This document shows positions 1 through 7,985 of a DNA stretch of 17,513 nt, in pieces. The position numbers were made by a program, and so were the translations under genes. Below the pieces are notes generated by a model, which saw nothing but the letters and a program-made list of their open reading frames with translations, searched no databases and was not told where the DNA came from. Position 1 is the stretch's first letter. Each line of letters begins with the position of its first letter. Origin of the DNA: JASUTC01 sp035447925 (GTDB lineage: Bacteria > Thermotogota > Thermotogae > MWEM01); the NCBI GenBank assembly GCA_035447925.1, contig DAOTHY010000049.1, positions 1 to 17,513 on the forward strand. The letters are read 5' to 3'.

Positions 1-2778
1 GAAATTGAACCTTTTGGAGGTGCTGCAACCTGTCTTGGAGGAGCCATTCGAGATCCGTTATCCGGAAGAGCCTATGTTTATCAATCGATGAGGGTAACAG
101 GCAGTGCTGATCCTAGAACACCCTTAGAAAAAACCATAGAGGGAAAACTATCCCAGCGAAAGATAACAACAGAAGCTGCACATGGATTCAGTTCTTACGG
201 TAATCAAATTGGTATTGCAACGGGAATGGTTAAAGAATATTATCATCCGGGATTCATGGCCAAACGATTGGAATGCGGGGCGGTGATCGGAGCTGTTCCT
301 TCTGAGCATGTCAAACGTGAGCGACCTGTGACAGGTGACCTTATCCTATTGATTGGAGGAGATACTGGAAGGGATGGCTGCGGGGGCGCCACCGGGTCGT
401 CAAAAAGCCATGAAAAAGAGTCGATTGAAAAATGTGGGGCTCAGGTTCAAAAAGGAAATCCACCCATGGAAAGGAAGTTACAAAGGCTGTTTCGCAATCC
501 AATGATCTCCAGGCGAATCAAAAAATGTAACGATTTTGGTGCCGGAGGCGTCAGTGTAGCCATAGGGGAACTGGCAGATGGGTTGGATATCAATCTGGAT
601 GCCGTTGAAAAGAAATACACTGGCTTGGATGGGACGGAATTGGCCATATCGGAGTCGCAGGAAAGAATGGCTGTCGTTATTTCACCCGATGATTATGATT
701 TATTTGAAGAGATTGCCAACAAAGAAAATCTCAAATGTTATCAGGTTGCAAAAGTAACTGACTCAAACCGCCTAAAGATGCGATGGAAAGATCAGACCAT
801 CGTAGATCTATCCCGTGACTTCCTCAACACCAACGGTGCAAAACAAGTTCGAGAAGTATTTGTCAAAGCTCCGCAAACCACTCAGGGGTATCATGACAAT
901 CTGTATCAAAGAGATCCTGTTACCATATTAGAAGAACAACTTTCTGATTTAAACGCCTGTGCTCAGCTGGGATTGGGCGAGCGCTTTGACAGCACGATCG
1001 GTTCTTCAACGGCCTTTTTCCCGTTTGGAGGAGAAAAACAACGAACCCCGACCGAAGTGATGGCAGCTTACATACCAGTTGAAACAGCTGAGACCTCAAC
1101 GATCAGTTTGATGGCTCACGGTTATGATCCGTACTTAACCCAATGGAGTCCTTTCCACGGAGGACTTTACAACGTCATTCATTCCTGCACGAAGCTGATA
1201 GCCGCTGGAGGAAATCCAAATCAAATCTGGTTGAGTCTCCAGGAATATTTTGAAGCACTAAGGGAGGATCCCGAACGATGGGGAAAACCTTTCGCTGCAC
1301 TTCTGGGAGCTTACAAAGCGCAAAGAGAATTGGGATATGCGGCTATCGGAGGAAAAGACAGCATGTCTGGTTCTTTTGAAGATCTCGATGTTCCACCCAC
1401 ACTCATCAGCTTTGCCGTGAGTGTCGCTGAAGCGAATGCTTTGTGCAGTAATGAGCTGAAAGGCAAAGATCATGACATCATCTACTTAAAAACACCGGTA
1501 GACGAGAACCTCATGCCCGATTTTCAAACAATCAGAAAACATTTTCAACTTGTTTATGAGATGATTCAGCAAAAGAAAATCCATTCCTGTTCTTCTCTGG
1601 ATCGTTATGGGATTTTGTACAATCTTTGTTTGAGAGGGTTTGGAAATGAAATTGGTTTTGAACTCTTTGATACCAATGAATGGGACTTATTGCAGGGATT
1701 ACCAGGATCCTTTCTGATCGAATGTGATACAGACAGCTCTGAAAAGCTCCTGCTACATGGGGGAAAGGTTATTGGAAAAACCATTGGGGAAAAGGTGATC
1801 AAAGTAGCCGGAAAAACAAAAAAACTGTCTGATCTCGAACAGATTTGGTTAAACCCGCTTGATGATATATTTCCCTTAAAAGAAAACATCCAAGGCAGCG
1901 AACAACCAGAATTCAGATTGCTGACAACGCCGAGGAAGCAAGTTGAAAACAAAAAGATTAACATGATCAGAAAGACAAAACCAAGGGTTTTTATTCCCGT
2001 ATTTCCAGGAACAAATTGTGAATACGATACACAAATGGCCTTTGAGAGAGCCGGTGCTCAATGTCAAATGATCGTGTTTCGAAACCTGACCCCATCTTCT
2101 GTTGAAGAATCCTCAGAAATATTTGCACAGGAAATTTCCAAAAGCCAAATCTTGATGATACCCGGAGGATTTAGTGCCGGGGACGAGCCGGATGGTTCCG
2201 GGAAATTCATAGCGGCCGTTTTCAGGAATATGAAAATCCAACAAGCTGTAGAAAAACTGTTAAATGACTCTGATGGTCTGATACTTGGTATATGCAACGG
2301 ATTTCAGGCCTTGCTGCGGTTGGGACTACTGCCGTATGGTGAATACCGTCAACCGGATGACACCATGCCAACATTGACCTACAATCACATCGGAAGACAC
2401 CTGTCAACCATTGCAAACACAAAAATTATATCAACCCATTCACCTTGGTTTGGTTCAGAGCAGTTAGGAGAACAATACAAAATTCCACTTTCCCATACGG
2501 AAGGAAGATTCTATTGCACTCAAGAGATGCTTCAAATGCTTCAAATTAATGATCAGATTGCAACCTGCTACTGTGGAGAAGATGGGACAATTGATCCAAT
2601 GGGTATTTCAAATCCCAATGGATCTTTGGCATCCATAGAAGGAATAACAAGCCCGGATGGGAGAGTGTTAGGGAAAATGGGGCACAATGAAAGGGTGCGT
2701 CCAGGTCTGTACATAAATGTTCCCCAGATTCAAATCCAGAATATCTTCCAAAACGGTGTGGATTACTTTATGAAATAA
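1..2778 (+). CDS. purL: Phosphoribosylformylglycinamidine synthase, long form, 5'-truncated by window
   Basis: FGAM synthase catalyses the fourth step of de novo purine synthesis in the cytosol, converting FGAR, glutamine and ATP to FGAM. The frame is open from base 1, so the real start lies upstream. About 926 codons are visible, against roughly 1,200-1,300 residues for single-chain PurL, so about a quarter is missing. Visible signatures include the GRDGCGGATGSS loop near codons 120-135, NDFGAGGVSVAIGE of the AIR-synthase-like domain, GGKDSMSG in the second such half, and a C-terminal class I glutaminase. In the glutaminase the nucleophile Cys is in GICNGF (codon at 2293), HTEGRF follows, and the catalytic His and Glu are in GHNER (codons at 2683 and 2689). 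The domains are fused in one chain, as in the clostridial/streptococcal long type, not split into PurL, PurQ and PurS. The next gene starts 17 bases downstream on the same strand. No other purine synthesis gene is in view. Confidence 0.96.
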   Translation, partial: EIEPFGGAATCLGGAIRDPLSGRAYVYQSMRVTGSADPRTPLEKTIEGKLSQRKITTEAAHGFSSYGNQIGIATGMVKEYYHPGFMAKRLECGAVIGAVPSEHVKRERPVTGDLILLIGGDTGRDGCGGATGSSKSHEKESIEKCGAQVQKGNPPMERKLQRLFRNPMISRRIKKCNDFGAGGVSVAIGELADGLDINLDAVEKKYTGLDGTELAISESQERMAVVISPDDYDLFEEIANKENLKCYQVAKVTDSNRLKMRWKDQTIVDLSRDFLNTNGAKQVREVFVKAPQTTQGYHDNLYQRDPVTILEEQLSDLNACAQLGLGERFDSTIGSSTAFFPFGGEKQRTPTEVMAAYIPVETAETSTISLMAHGYDPYLTQWSPFHGGLYNVIHSCTKLIAAGGNPNQIWLSLQEYFEALREDPERWGKPFAALLGAYKAQRELGYAAIGGKDSMSGSFEDLDVPPTLISFAVSVAEANALCSNELKGKDHDIIYLKTPVDENLMPDFQTIRKHFQLVYEMIQQKKIHSCSSLDRYGILYNLCLRGFGNEIGFELFDTNEWDLLQGLPGSFLIECDTDSSEKLLLHGGKVIGKTIGEKVIKVAGKTKKLSDLEQIWLNPLDDIFPLKENIQGSEQPEFRLLTTPRKQVENKKINMIRKTKPRVFIPVFPGTNCEYDTQMAFERAGAQCQMIVFRNLTPSSVEESSEIFAQEISKSQILMIPGGFSAGDEPDGSGKFIAAVFRNMKIQQAVEKLLNDSDGLILGICNGFQALLRLGLLPYGEYRQPDDTMPTLTYNHIGRHLSTIANTKIISTHSPWFGSEQLGEQYKIPLSHTEGRFYCTQEMLQMLQINDQIATCYCGEDGTIDPMGISNPNGSLASIEGITSPDGRVLGKMGHNERVRPGLYINVPQIQIQNIFQNGVDYFMK

Positions 2779-2795
2779 TCACAGGGAGGGCCATC

Positions 2796-3788
2796 ATGGA
2801 AAAAAACAGCTATGTTGCCTATTTAAAAGACAAAGGAATCGAAGATGATCAAATTGAATATGCCGTACAAACAGTCAAAAAACTACAACAATTTCTGAAT
2901 GAAAAAGGGAGTGATTTAAACACATGCTCAGCTGATGATATTCAGGACTACATGGATGAGCTAATTGAAACAGATGAAAATACCATCAAACGAATCATTT
3001 TCTTAGCCAGATACTTTTTAAGTCAAAAGAACAACGCCATCTACATATACTTCACCCAATTATTGGGTGTTTCCGGTGTAATCGAAAGCATCATGAATCG
3101 ATTTCAGCAGTTGGTGGAAACAAAATCATTGGATGTGAATCTTCAACAACGGATCAATATTCTTCCTGTCGGGAGTTCACCAAATCAATACCCGGCTTTT
3201 GTCAAGGCTTTTATGAAAGAGTTGAAAACATGTATGGATGAAAAAGATGCACGATGGGTATTAGCTGGCAACAATCATCAGATTCCTTCAGAAAGCTTTG
3301 ATGAAGAAAAAAGATACTTCCAGAATGCCGATTCCATTGACGACTATCTGAAAGGAAGACATGAAAGAGCTGTTGAAAGATTAAGAAAGCACGCTGAAGA
3401 AGGCACCGTTTGGTTCGAACAGATAATCACGCCGGATGTTGTTTCGTTTGTCCGTTCAAATCAGGAGATTCTGGGAGGGGTAAGACAGAAAAACAAAATC
3501 ATCATTACCAAAATTCCCTACAATCCTTCAGAATACATTCAGGAAAAAGATTACACAAAAAAACGATATCTCGCCTGTCACTGCCCGTTTGTCCGCAATC
3601 ATTTACTGCAGAACTTTTCAGACATCGATCCTGACTGGTGCTATTGTAGTGGCGGTTTTGCAAAAGCGCCTTTTGAACATTTTTATTCACAAGAATTGAA
3701 GGTTGAAATGATTGAGAGCTGTTTAACCGGAAGCGATCGATGCCGCTTTGCCATCATCATTCCGGAGGAAAACAATTGTGATCTTTGA
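2796..3788 (+). CDS. Cys-rich V4R-like protein of unknown function with recombinase-like N-terminal region
   Basis: This 330-residue cytosolic protein has no signal peptide or membrane segment. A strong GGGAGGG site precedes the ATG. Residues about 5-90 are helical and read like the SAM-like core-binding domain of tyrosine recombinases (YLKDKGI, a QQFL helix, DIQDYMDEL, then NTIKRIIFLARYF), but no recombinase catalytic domain follows. The C-terminal part carries two CxC pairs, C261/C263 in ACHCPFVRN and C282/C284 in WCYCSGGFAKAPFE, followed by SCLTGSDRCRFAI near the end. This pattern resembles clostridial proteins annotated as DUF6144 or V4R/4-vinyl-reductase-like; that assignment is from memory and tentative. 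The four paired cysteines suggest metal or cofactor binding, which is inference. It lies 17 bases after purL and overlaps the next gene by 11 bases, so it is probably cotranscribed with both. No reaction can be assigned. Confidence 0.8.
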   Translation: MEKNSYVAYLKDKGIEDDQIEYAVQTVKKLQQFLNEKGSDLNTCSADDIQDYMDELIETDENTIKRIIFLARYFLSQKNNAIYIYFTQLLGVSGVIESIMNRFQQLVETKSLDVNLQQRINILPVGSSPNQYPAFVKAFMKELKTCMDEKDARWVLAGNNHQIPSESFDEEKRYFQNADSIDDYLKGRHERAVERLRKHAEEGTVWFEQIITPDVVSFVRSNQEILGGVRQKNKIIITKIPYNPSEYIQEKDYTKKRYLACHCPFVRNHLLQNFSDIDPDWCYCSGGFAKAPFEHFYSQELKVEMIESCLTGSDRCRFAIIIPEENNCDL

Positions 3789-4416
3789 AACGCATTCCTT
3801 CAATAGAATTTTTTGTGTAGGCCGAAATTACATTGATCATGCCAAAGAGTTAAACAATCAGATCCCTCAAAAACCGGTTATTTTTATCAAACCCATAACG
3901 TGTTTGATCAATTCGCAAAAGAAATGGATTCCGCATGTAGTTCAGACGGAACCAATCCATTACGAGGCGGAGTTAGTATTGGTGATTGGACAATGTAGCA
4001 ACGAATCAAAAATCAACAAGTTTGAAAATCTGATCAGTGGTTACACCTTAGGGTTGGATCTAACCTTAAGAAATCTGCAGCAACGGCTAAAAGACAACGG
4101 CCTGCCGTGGGAAAAATCAAAGGCCTTCGATTACAGCTCTCCCATCGGAGATATTGTGCCTCTGGGGAATATTCATGAGATTGACAATCTGGAGTTCGAG
4201 TGTTTTGTTAATAATAAAAAAAGGCAGCACGGGAAAGTGAAAAACATGATCTTTTCATTTGCCGATATTATTGGAGAAATTTCGTGTTATTGGAAATTGA
4301 TGCCCGGTGATCTGATTTATACAGGAACACCAAAAGGTGTGGGAATTTTACATTCGGGTGATTCCATTAGAATTATCTCAGAACAAACGGGAGCATTTGA
4401 ATGGAATTTGGAATAG
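3778..4416 (+). CDS. Fumarylacetoacetate hydrolase (FAH) family protein
   Basis: This 212-residue FAH-fold enzyme belongs to a family of metal-dependent C-C hydrolases, decarboxylases and isomerases that act on acylpyruvates and related oxo acids. The family hallmarks are present: VGRNYIDHAKEL at the N terminus, the metal ligands E63 and E65 in HYEAELVLVIG, D94 in GYTLGLDLTLRN, a lysine-containing WEKSKAFD segment, and the closing LIYTGTPKGVG. The size matches the short stand-alone YcgM-like forms. The GTG at 3778 is preferred because GGAGG sits nine bases before it. An in-frame TTG at 3748 gives ten extra residues with no homology and no ribosome binding site. The gene overlaps the end of the preceding Cys-rich gene by 11 bases, suggesting translational coupling. 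The substrate is unknown; acylpyruvase or oxaloacetate-type activity are both possible. Confidence 0.88.
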   Translation: MIFETHSFNRIFCVGRNYIDHAKELNNQIPQKPVIFIKPITCLINSQKKWIPHVVQTEPIHYEAELVLVIGQCSNESKINKFENLISGYTLGLDLTLRNLQQRLKDNGLPWEKSKAFDYSSPIGDIVPLGNIHEIDNLEFECFVNNKKRQHGKVKNMIFSFADIIGEISCYWKLMPGDLIYTGTPKGVGILHSGDSIRIISEQTGAFEWNLE

Positions 4417-4419
4417 AAA

Positions 4420-4428
4420 TGATATAAT
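4420..4428 (+). promoter_or_regulatory. Extended -10 promoter for the CGGC gene
   Basis: TGATATAAT is a perfect TATAAT with the extended-10 TG one base upstream, immediately after the stop of the FAH gene. No good TTGACA box lies at the proper distance; TTGAAT at 4397-4402 is about 20 bases away. Transcription would start near 4435 and give a leader of about 40 bases, so the CGGC gene can be expressed independently of purL. Confidence 0.5.
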
Positions 4429-4476
4429 TCGGTATGCGAACACTTAATTGATTTCTCAAAAATGGGGGATGAAAAA

Positions 4477-4920
4477 ATGGAAAAGGTAAAAGTTGGCATC
4501 ATTATTTGCAACCGCTATCATACATGCGGCGGAGGAAAATGTTTCCGTTCCTTGCAGAACAGAGAAGGTGCTTTCAGCATTTATCAAGGCAAGGAAGTTG
4601 AGGTTGGAGCTTATACCACGTGCGGGGGATGCCCTGGCGGAAACATCGAGTACGTGCCGGCGGAGATGAAAAAGAACGGGATAGATGTCATTCATTTCGC
4701 AACCGGTATGCTGGTAGGTTATCCTCCCTGTGTAAATGTGGATTACTTCAAACGATTTATCGAAGAAAAATATGGGATGAAGGTTATATTAGGAACTCAC
4801 CCCATCCCGCAAAGCTACTTTATTACTCATACCGCTCTTGGAACCTGGAAATCTAACCTTTGGCAAGAAAAAATTGCTAACGTACTGTGTGACGAAACAA
4901 CACGACTGGCATATAATTAA
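4477..4920 (+). CDS. CGGC domain-containing protein
   Basis: This small 147-residue cytosolic protein belongs to the CGGC family, named for its conserved cysteine motif and thought to bind metal. No enzymatic role is established to my knowledge. It shows C11 in IICNRYHTC with C17, C22 in GGGKCF, the signature C49-G-G-C52 in TTCGGCPGG, C85 in GYPPC, and a late GTHPIPQSY segment, covering the whole family domain. The ATG at 4477 is chosen because GGGGGAT lies about eight bases before it. An in-frame ATG at 4462 has no ribosome binding site and would add five residues. It ends one base before the stop of the convergent permease gene. The cysteine count suggests a redox, metal-handling or sensing role, which is inference only. 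Confidence 0.88.
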   Translation: MEKVKVGIIICNRYHTCGGGKCFRSLQNREGAFSIYQGKEVEVGAYTTCGGCPGGNIEYVPAEMKKNGIDVIHFATGMLVGYPPCVNVDYFKRFIEEKYGMKVILGTHPIPQSYFITHTALGTWKSNLWQEKIANVLCDETTRLAYN

Positions 4921-4921
4921 G

Positions 4922-6307
4922 CTATTCAATAATCAGAACAACGATAGCAAATAAGTCTAAAATGATTAACATGGGGGTTATTTCACGGGCTTTGCCGACA
5001 AACAGTTTCAGAATAGTCCAACATAATAATCCCCAACTGATCCCCTGGTTGATCGAAAAAGTTAAAGGAATCAAAATGATGCTCATAAAGGCTGGTATTG
5101 CCTCTTCATAATCAAGCCAATTGATCTTTAATATCGGTGTAATCATGAAAATTCCCACCACAATTAAAGCCGGTGCTGTTGCCACCGAAGGAACAATGGA
5201 TAACAAGGGAGAAAAAAACATAAAGGGGATAAACAACAACCCCGCAACGACCGCTGTCATTCCTGTCCTTCCGCCTTGTGCAATACCTGTAGCTGATTCG
5301 ATATAACTGGACCCGGAGCTTGTACCAAAAAGGCCGGACATCATTGATGAAATTGCATCTACAATCAACGACTGCTTGAGATTTCTTGGTTTACCATTGC
5401 TATCTTTTAAACCAGAAGCTTCAGCCACACCGATAAAAGTAGATAATGAATCGATCATATCCACAAAGATAAAAGAAAACATAGCCGGCAACAGGGAAAA
5501 TCTTAACGAGCCAATCAGATCCAATGAAAAAAACAAACTGAAATCCGGTTTTGCCCATAAGCCCTGCCAGCTCACAACGGTTGAATGGGGATTACCGGAC
5601 AAGGTGGCATCGTAATACAATCGGCCAATGGGTATGCAAATAATGGTTGTGATGGCAATGCCAAGGATAAGAGCCCCTTTGACCTTTTTGGCAAGAAGAA
5701 TAGCAGTGATAATCAGCCCCACTAAAAAGGTAATGGTTAAAGGGTTAACCGCCGGCGGCCCCAATACGGTATCTGGATGAGAAACAATGAACCCAGACTC
5801 AATAAAACCGTTTACTGCAATAAACAAACCAATTCCAACGGCGACCGCTTGTTTTTGGCTTGTTGGAAAAGCGTTGACAATGGCATTACGGATATTAAGC
5901 ATCGACAAGATCAGGAAAAGGGTTCCGGACCAAAAAACAACCCCTAAAGCGACTTCCCATTTAACATGCATACCGATGACAAGAGAATATGCAAAAAAAG
6001 TATTGATCCCCATTCCCGGGGCCAGTACAATGGGATTTTTCGCATAAATTCCCATCATGATACTGCTGAAGGCTGAAACAAGTACCGTAGCCGTCAATAC
6101 AGCGGAAAAGCTCATCCCAGTATTGCTGATAATCATGGGATTAACGATGATGATGTACATGGTTGCCAAAAAAGTAGTGATACCTGCAAGAATCTCCGTT
6201 CTGAGCGAAGTGTTGTTGCCCTTGAAGTCAAAAAATTCTGAAATGCTGAAATTCCTAATTCTTTTCAGCTGGTTCAATTCTGTCTCTACCCCCGTTTTTT
6301 GCTTCAT
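4922..6307 (-). CDS. NCS2 family purine permease (guanine/hypoxanthine type)
   Basis: This is an integral membrane nucleobase importer of the AzgA/PbuG/PbuO branch of NCS2, probably proton-coupled and taking up hypoxanthine, guanine or adenine. The 461 residues are almost entirely hydrophobic segments. Landmarks are the N-terminal FFDFKGNNTSLRTEILAGIT, the NPIVLAPGMGINTFF motif, FVDMIDSLSTFIGVAEASG in the middle, and GSSYIESATGIAQGGRTG, all typical of this branch. The ATG at 6307 gives a 53-base overlap with the end of the GGDEF gene, and no strong ribosome binding site precedes it. A TTG ten codons in (6277) follows a GGGGG stretch and would cut the overlap to 23 bases, so the start is uncertain. 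Translational coupling to the upstream GGDEF gene is likely. No purine riboswitch was seen. It would feed bases to salvage and, after phosphorylation, to guanylate kinase encoded upstream in the same direction. Confidence 0.93.
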   Translation of the reverse strand: MKQKTGVETELNQLKRIRNFSISEFFDFKGNNTSLRTEILAGITTFLATMYIIIVNPMIISNTGMSFSAVLTATVLVSAFSSIMMGIYAKNPIVLAPGMGINTFFAYSLVIGMHVKWEVALGVVFWSGTLFLILSMLNIRNAIVNAFPTSQKQAVAVGIGLFIAVNGFIESGFIVSHPDTVLGPPAVNPLTITFLVGLIITAILLAKKVKGALILGIAITTIICIPIGRLYYDATLSGNPHSTVVSWQGLWAKPDFSLFFSLDLIGSLRFSLLPAMFSFIFVDMIDSLSTFIGVAEASGLKDSNGKPRNLKQSLIVDAISSMMSGLFGTSSGSSYIESATGIAQGGRTGMTAVVAGLLFIPFMFFSPLLSIVPSVATAPALIVVGIFMITPILKINWLDYEEAIPAFMSIILIPLTFSINQGISWGLLCWTILKLFVGKAREITPMLIILDLFAIVVLIIE

Positions 6308-7907
6308 ATAATAGTTTATCTGCCTTCTGAATTAACTGAGAGGCACTTTCACCATGCCATTCAGATAATCCGCCACTGATGGTTAATCTGAACCCTTCTT
6401 TGAATTCATGTTCCTTCACAGTCTTGTTGATCCTTTTTGCCGTATTCAATGCTGCTTCAGAATTGGTATGCGGAAAAATAACCAAAAATTCTTCACCACC
6501 ATATCTCCCGGCAATATCCGTTTCCCTGATGGTATTCTGAATAATGCCAGAAACAGTCACCAAAACATCATCACCTGTTTGATGTCCATATTGATCATTG
6601 ACCTTTTTAAAGTAATCGATATCCAGCATTAAAACGGAAAGTGAATTAGAATACCTCATGGAACGCTTTATTTCATCTTCAAGGAGTTCTAAACTCCTTT
6701 TGTGATTGTATAAACCGGTTAAACTGTCTCGGATGGCCTGCTCTCTCAGGATTTGATTGGCCTCTCTCAGGCGATCCTCCAGAAGATTTTTCATGGTGAT
6801 GTCCACCATGATAGAAATAAGTCCGGCAATCTCATTTGCGGTAATAAAGGTTTCTTTGTAGAAGGCAAATTCCTTTTTTTTGCCTTGCGCATCCGTTATG
6901 GACAATTCAAATTCCCGGTGTCCGCCATCTTTAAGGAGTGCCATCTCCGCTTTTTTAATCTCTTTAGTTGCCCTTTTGTCAAAAAAAGAGTTAAGTTTAT
7001 GTCCGATGATTGCTTCTCTGTGTTGACCGGTCAGTTTGCAGAACCGTTCATTGCATTCGACGAAAACGCCGTCAATGTCCTTGACATACATGGGCATGGG
7101 AATGGATTCAATCAGTTTCTTAAGAAAGGAGGTATAACTGGCAAGCCGGTTTTGGGCAAGCTTAGTCTCTGTAATGTCGGTAAACATGCTGACAATCTTT
7201 TCGGGATTTCCGTTGTTATCTTCTATAGATGTTAAGGAATGTCTCACCCAAAACTGTGAACCATCTTTTCTTAAAAACAAACTCTCTCTCTCATGTGCAT
7301 CGATTTCGCCTGAAATCAATTGTTGAAAAACATCTTCAGATTGATTGATATCTAAAGCCTGATGCGATTCTTTGGTGTGGGTTTTCATTTCTTCCTTTGT
7401 ATAACCCAACAATTTGACGGCTTTGTCATTGACTTCAAGCCGGTGTCCTGCTTTATCCGTGACGATAATGCCGCTGTTGATGTTGTTGAAAACGGCTTTA
7501 AACAATTTTTCACGAGCATTCAGTTTATCGTATAAGTCCTTGATCTTCAAAAGGGTTTTCACACGCATTGTTAGCTCAAACTGATTAACCGGTTTGGTGA
7601 TAAACTCGTCCGCACCGGATTCCAGACCTTTGAGCTTGGATTCATTATCCTCCAATGCGCTGATAATGATAATCGGTACGAATACTTCACGATCTCTGTT
7701 TTTGATCATATCGCATAATGCAAACCCATCCATTCCTGGCATCATGATATCCAAAATGAAGAGATCGGGATTTTGGGTACTCATCTCTCGAATTGCATCG
7801 TCAGCATTCTGAGTGTTAATTACATCGTATTCGTTTTCGAGATATTTTTTTAATATCAATAATGTTACCGGCGAATCGTCTACAATCAGGATTTTTTTCT
7901 TATTCAA
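6255..7907 (-). CDS. Response regulator diguanylate cyclase (REC-PAS-PAS-GGDEF)
   Basis: This cytosolic enzyme is predicted to make cyclic di-GMP from two GTP under control of a phosphorylatable receiver. In the 550-residue form the REC domain is residues 3-120: acidic pair in ILIVDDS, phospho-acceptor D53 in LFILDIMMPGMDG, K105 in ITKPV. The first PAS is about 133-257 (GIIVTDKAGHRLEVND, ending FTDITE) and the second about 263-382 (MYVKDIDGVFVECNERF). The GGDEF domain is about 392-545, with DSLTGLYNHK, LDIDYFKKVND and an intact GGEEF at 470-474. RETD at 461-464, five residues before it, is a complete RxxD inhibitory site, so product feedback is expected. The TTG at 7907 is chosen because AAAGAGG lies six bases before it and MNKKKILIVDDS is a normal REC start. 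An upstream TTG at 7961 would translate a GC-rich hairpin. No partner histidine kinase is in the window. Confidence 0.94.
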   Translation of the reverse strand: MNKKKILIVDDSPVTLLILKKYLENEYDVINTQNADDAIREMSTQNPDLFILDIMMPGMDGFALCDMIKNRDREVFVPIIIISALEDNESKLKGLESGADEFITKPVNQFELTMRVKTLLKIKDLYDKLNAREKLFKAVFNNINSGIIVTDKAGHRLEVNDKAVKLLGYTKEEMKTHTKESHQALDINQSEDVFQQLISGEIDAHERESLFLRKDGSQFWVRHSLTSIEDNNGNPEKIVSMFTDITETKLAQNRLASYTSFLKKLIESIPMPMYVKDIDGVFVECNERFCKLTGQHREAIIGHKLNSFFDKRATKEIKKAEMALLKDGGHREFELSITDAQGKKKEFAFYKETFITANEIAGLISIMVDITMKNLLEDRLREANQILREQAIRDSLTGLYNHKRSLELLEDEIKRSMRYSNSLSVLMLDIDYFKKVNDQYGHQTGDDVLVTVSGIIQNTIRETDIAGRYGGEEFLVIFPHTNSEAALNTAKRINKTVKEHEFKEGFRLTISGGLSEWHGESASQLIQKADKLLYEAKNGGRDRIEPAEKN

Positions 7908-7924
7908 AAAAGGCCTCTTTAGTA

Positions 7925-7946
7925 CCCCGCTCTCCAAAGGGCGGGG
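7925..7946 (-). repeat. GC-rich hairpin before the GGDEF gene
   Basis: CCCCGC and GCGGGG form a 6-bp all-GC stem around a 10-base loop, between the transpeptidase stop and the GGDEF start. Read on the minus strand, a T6 run follows about 12 bases later, inside the probable GGDEF ribosome binding region. That is too far for a classical intrinsic terminator. It could attenuate read-through or shape translation of the cyclase. Confidence 0.5.
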
Positions 7947-7947
7947 G

Positions 7948-7975
7948 AAGATAGGTAACAAAAATAATCCATCAA
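7948..7975 (-). promoter_or_regulatory. Possible sigma-A promoter for the GGDEF gene
   Basis: On the minus strand TTGATG (7975-7970) and TATCTT (7953-7948) are separated by 16 bases, in the gap between the transpeptidase and the GGDEF gene. Both hexamers deviate from consensus, so this is a weak call. If used, transcription would begin inside the GC-rich hairpin. Confidence 0.25.
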
Positions 7976-7985
7976 AACCTCATTC

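Noticed and set aside
1605..2422. Several antisense open frames of 60-120 codons opposite purL
   Set aside because: They have no ribosome binding sites or recognisable domains and lie fully opposite conserved PurL coding sequence.
3748..3777. Earlier TTG start for the FAH gene
   Set aside because: There is no ribosome binding site, and the extra ten residues do not fit the family; the GTG at 3778 has a well-placed GGAGG.
6753..7235. 160-codon frame opposite the cyclase gene
   Set aside because: It is antisense to the PAS domains, without a start signal or recognisable motif; a shadow frame.
6308..7985. Purine or c-di-GMP riboswitch before the permease or the cyclase
   Set aside because: The permease start lies inside the cyclase gene with no leader, and the 78-base gap before the cyclase shows none of the conserved cores of these riboswitches.
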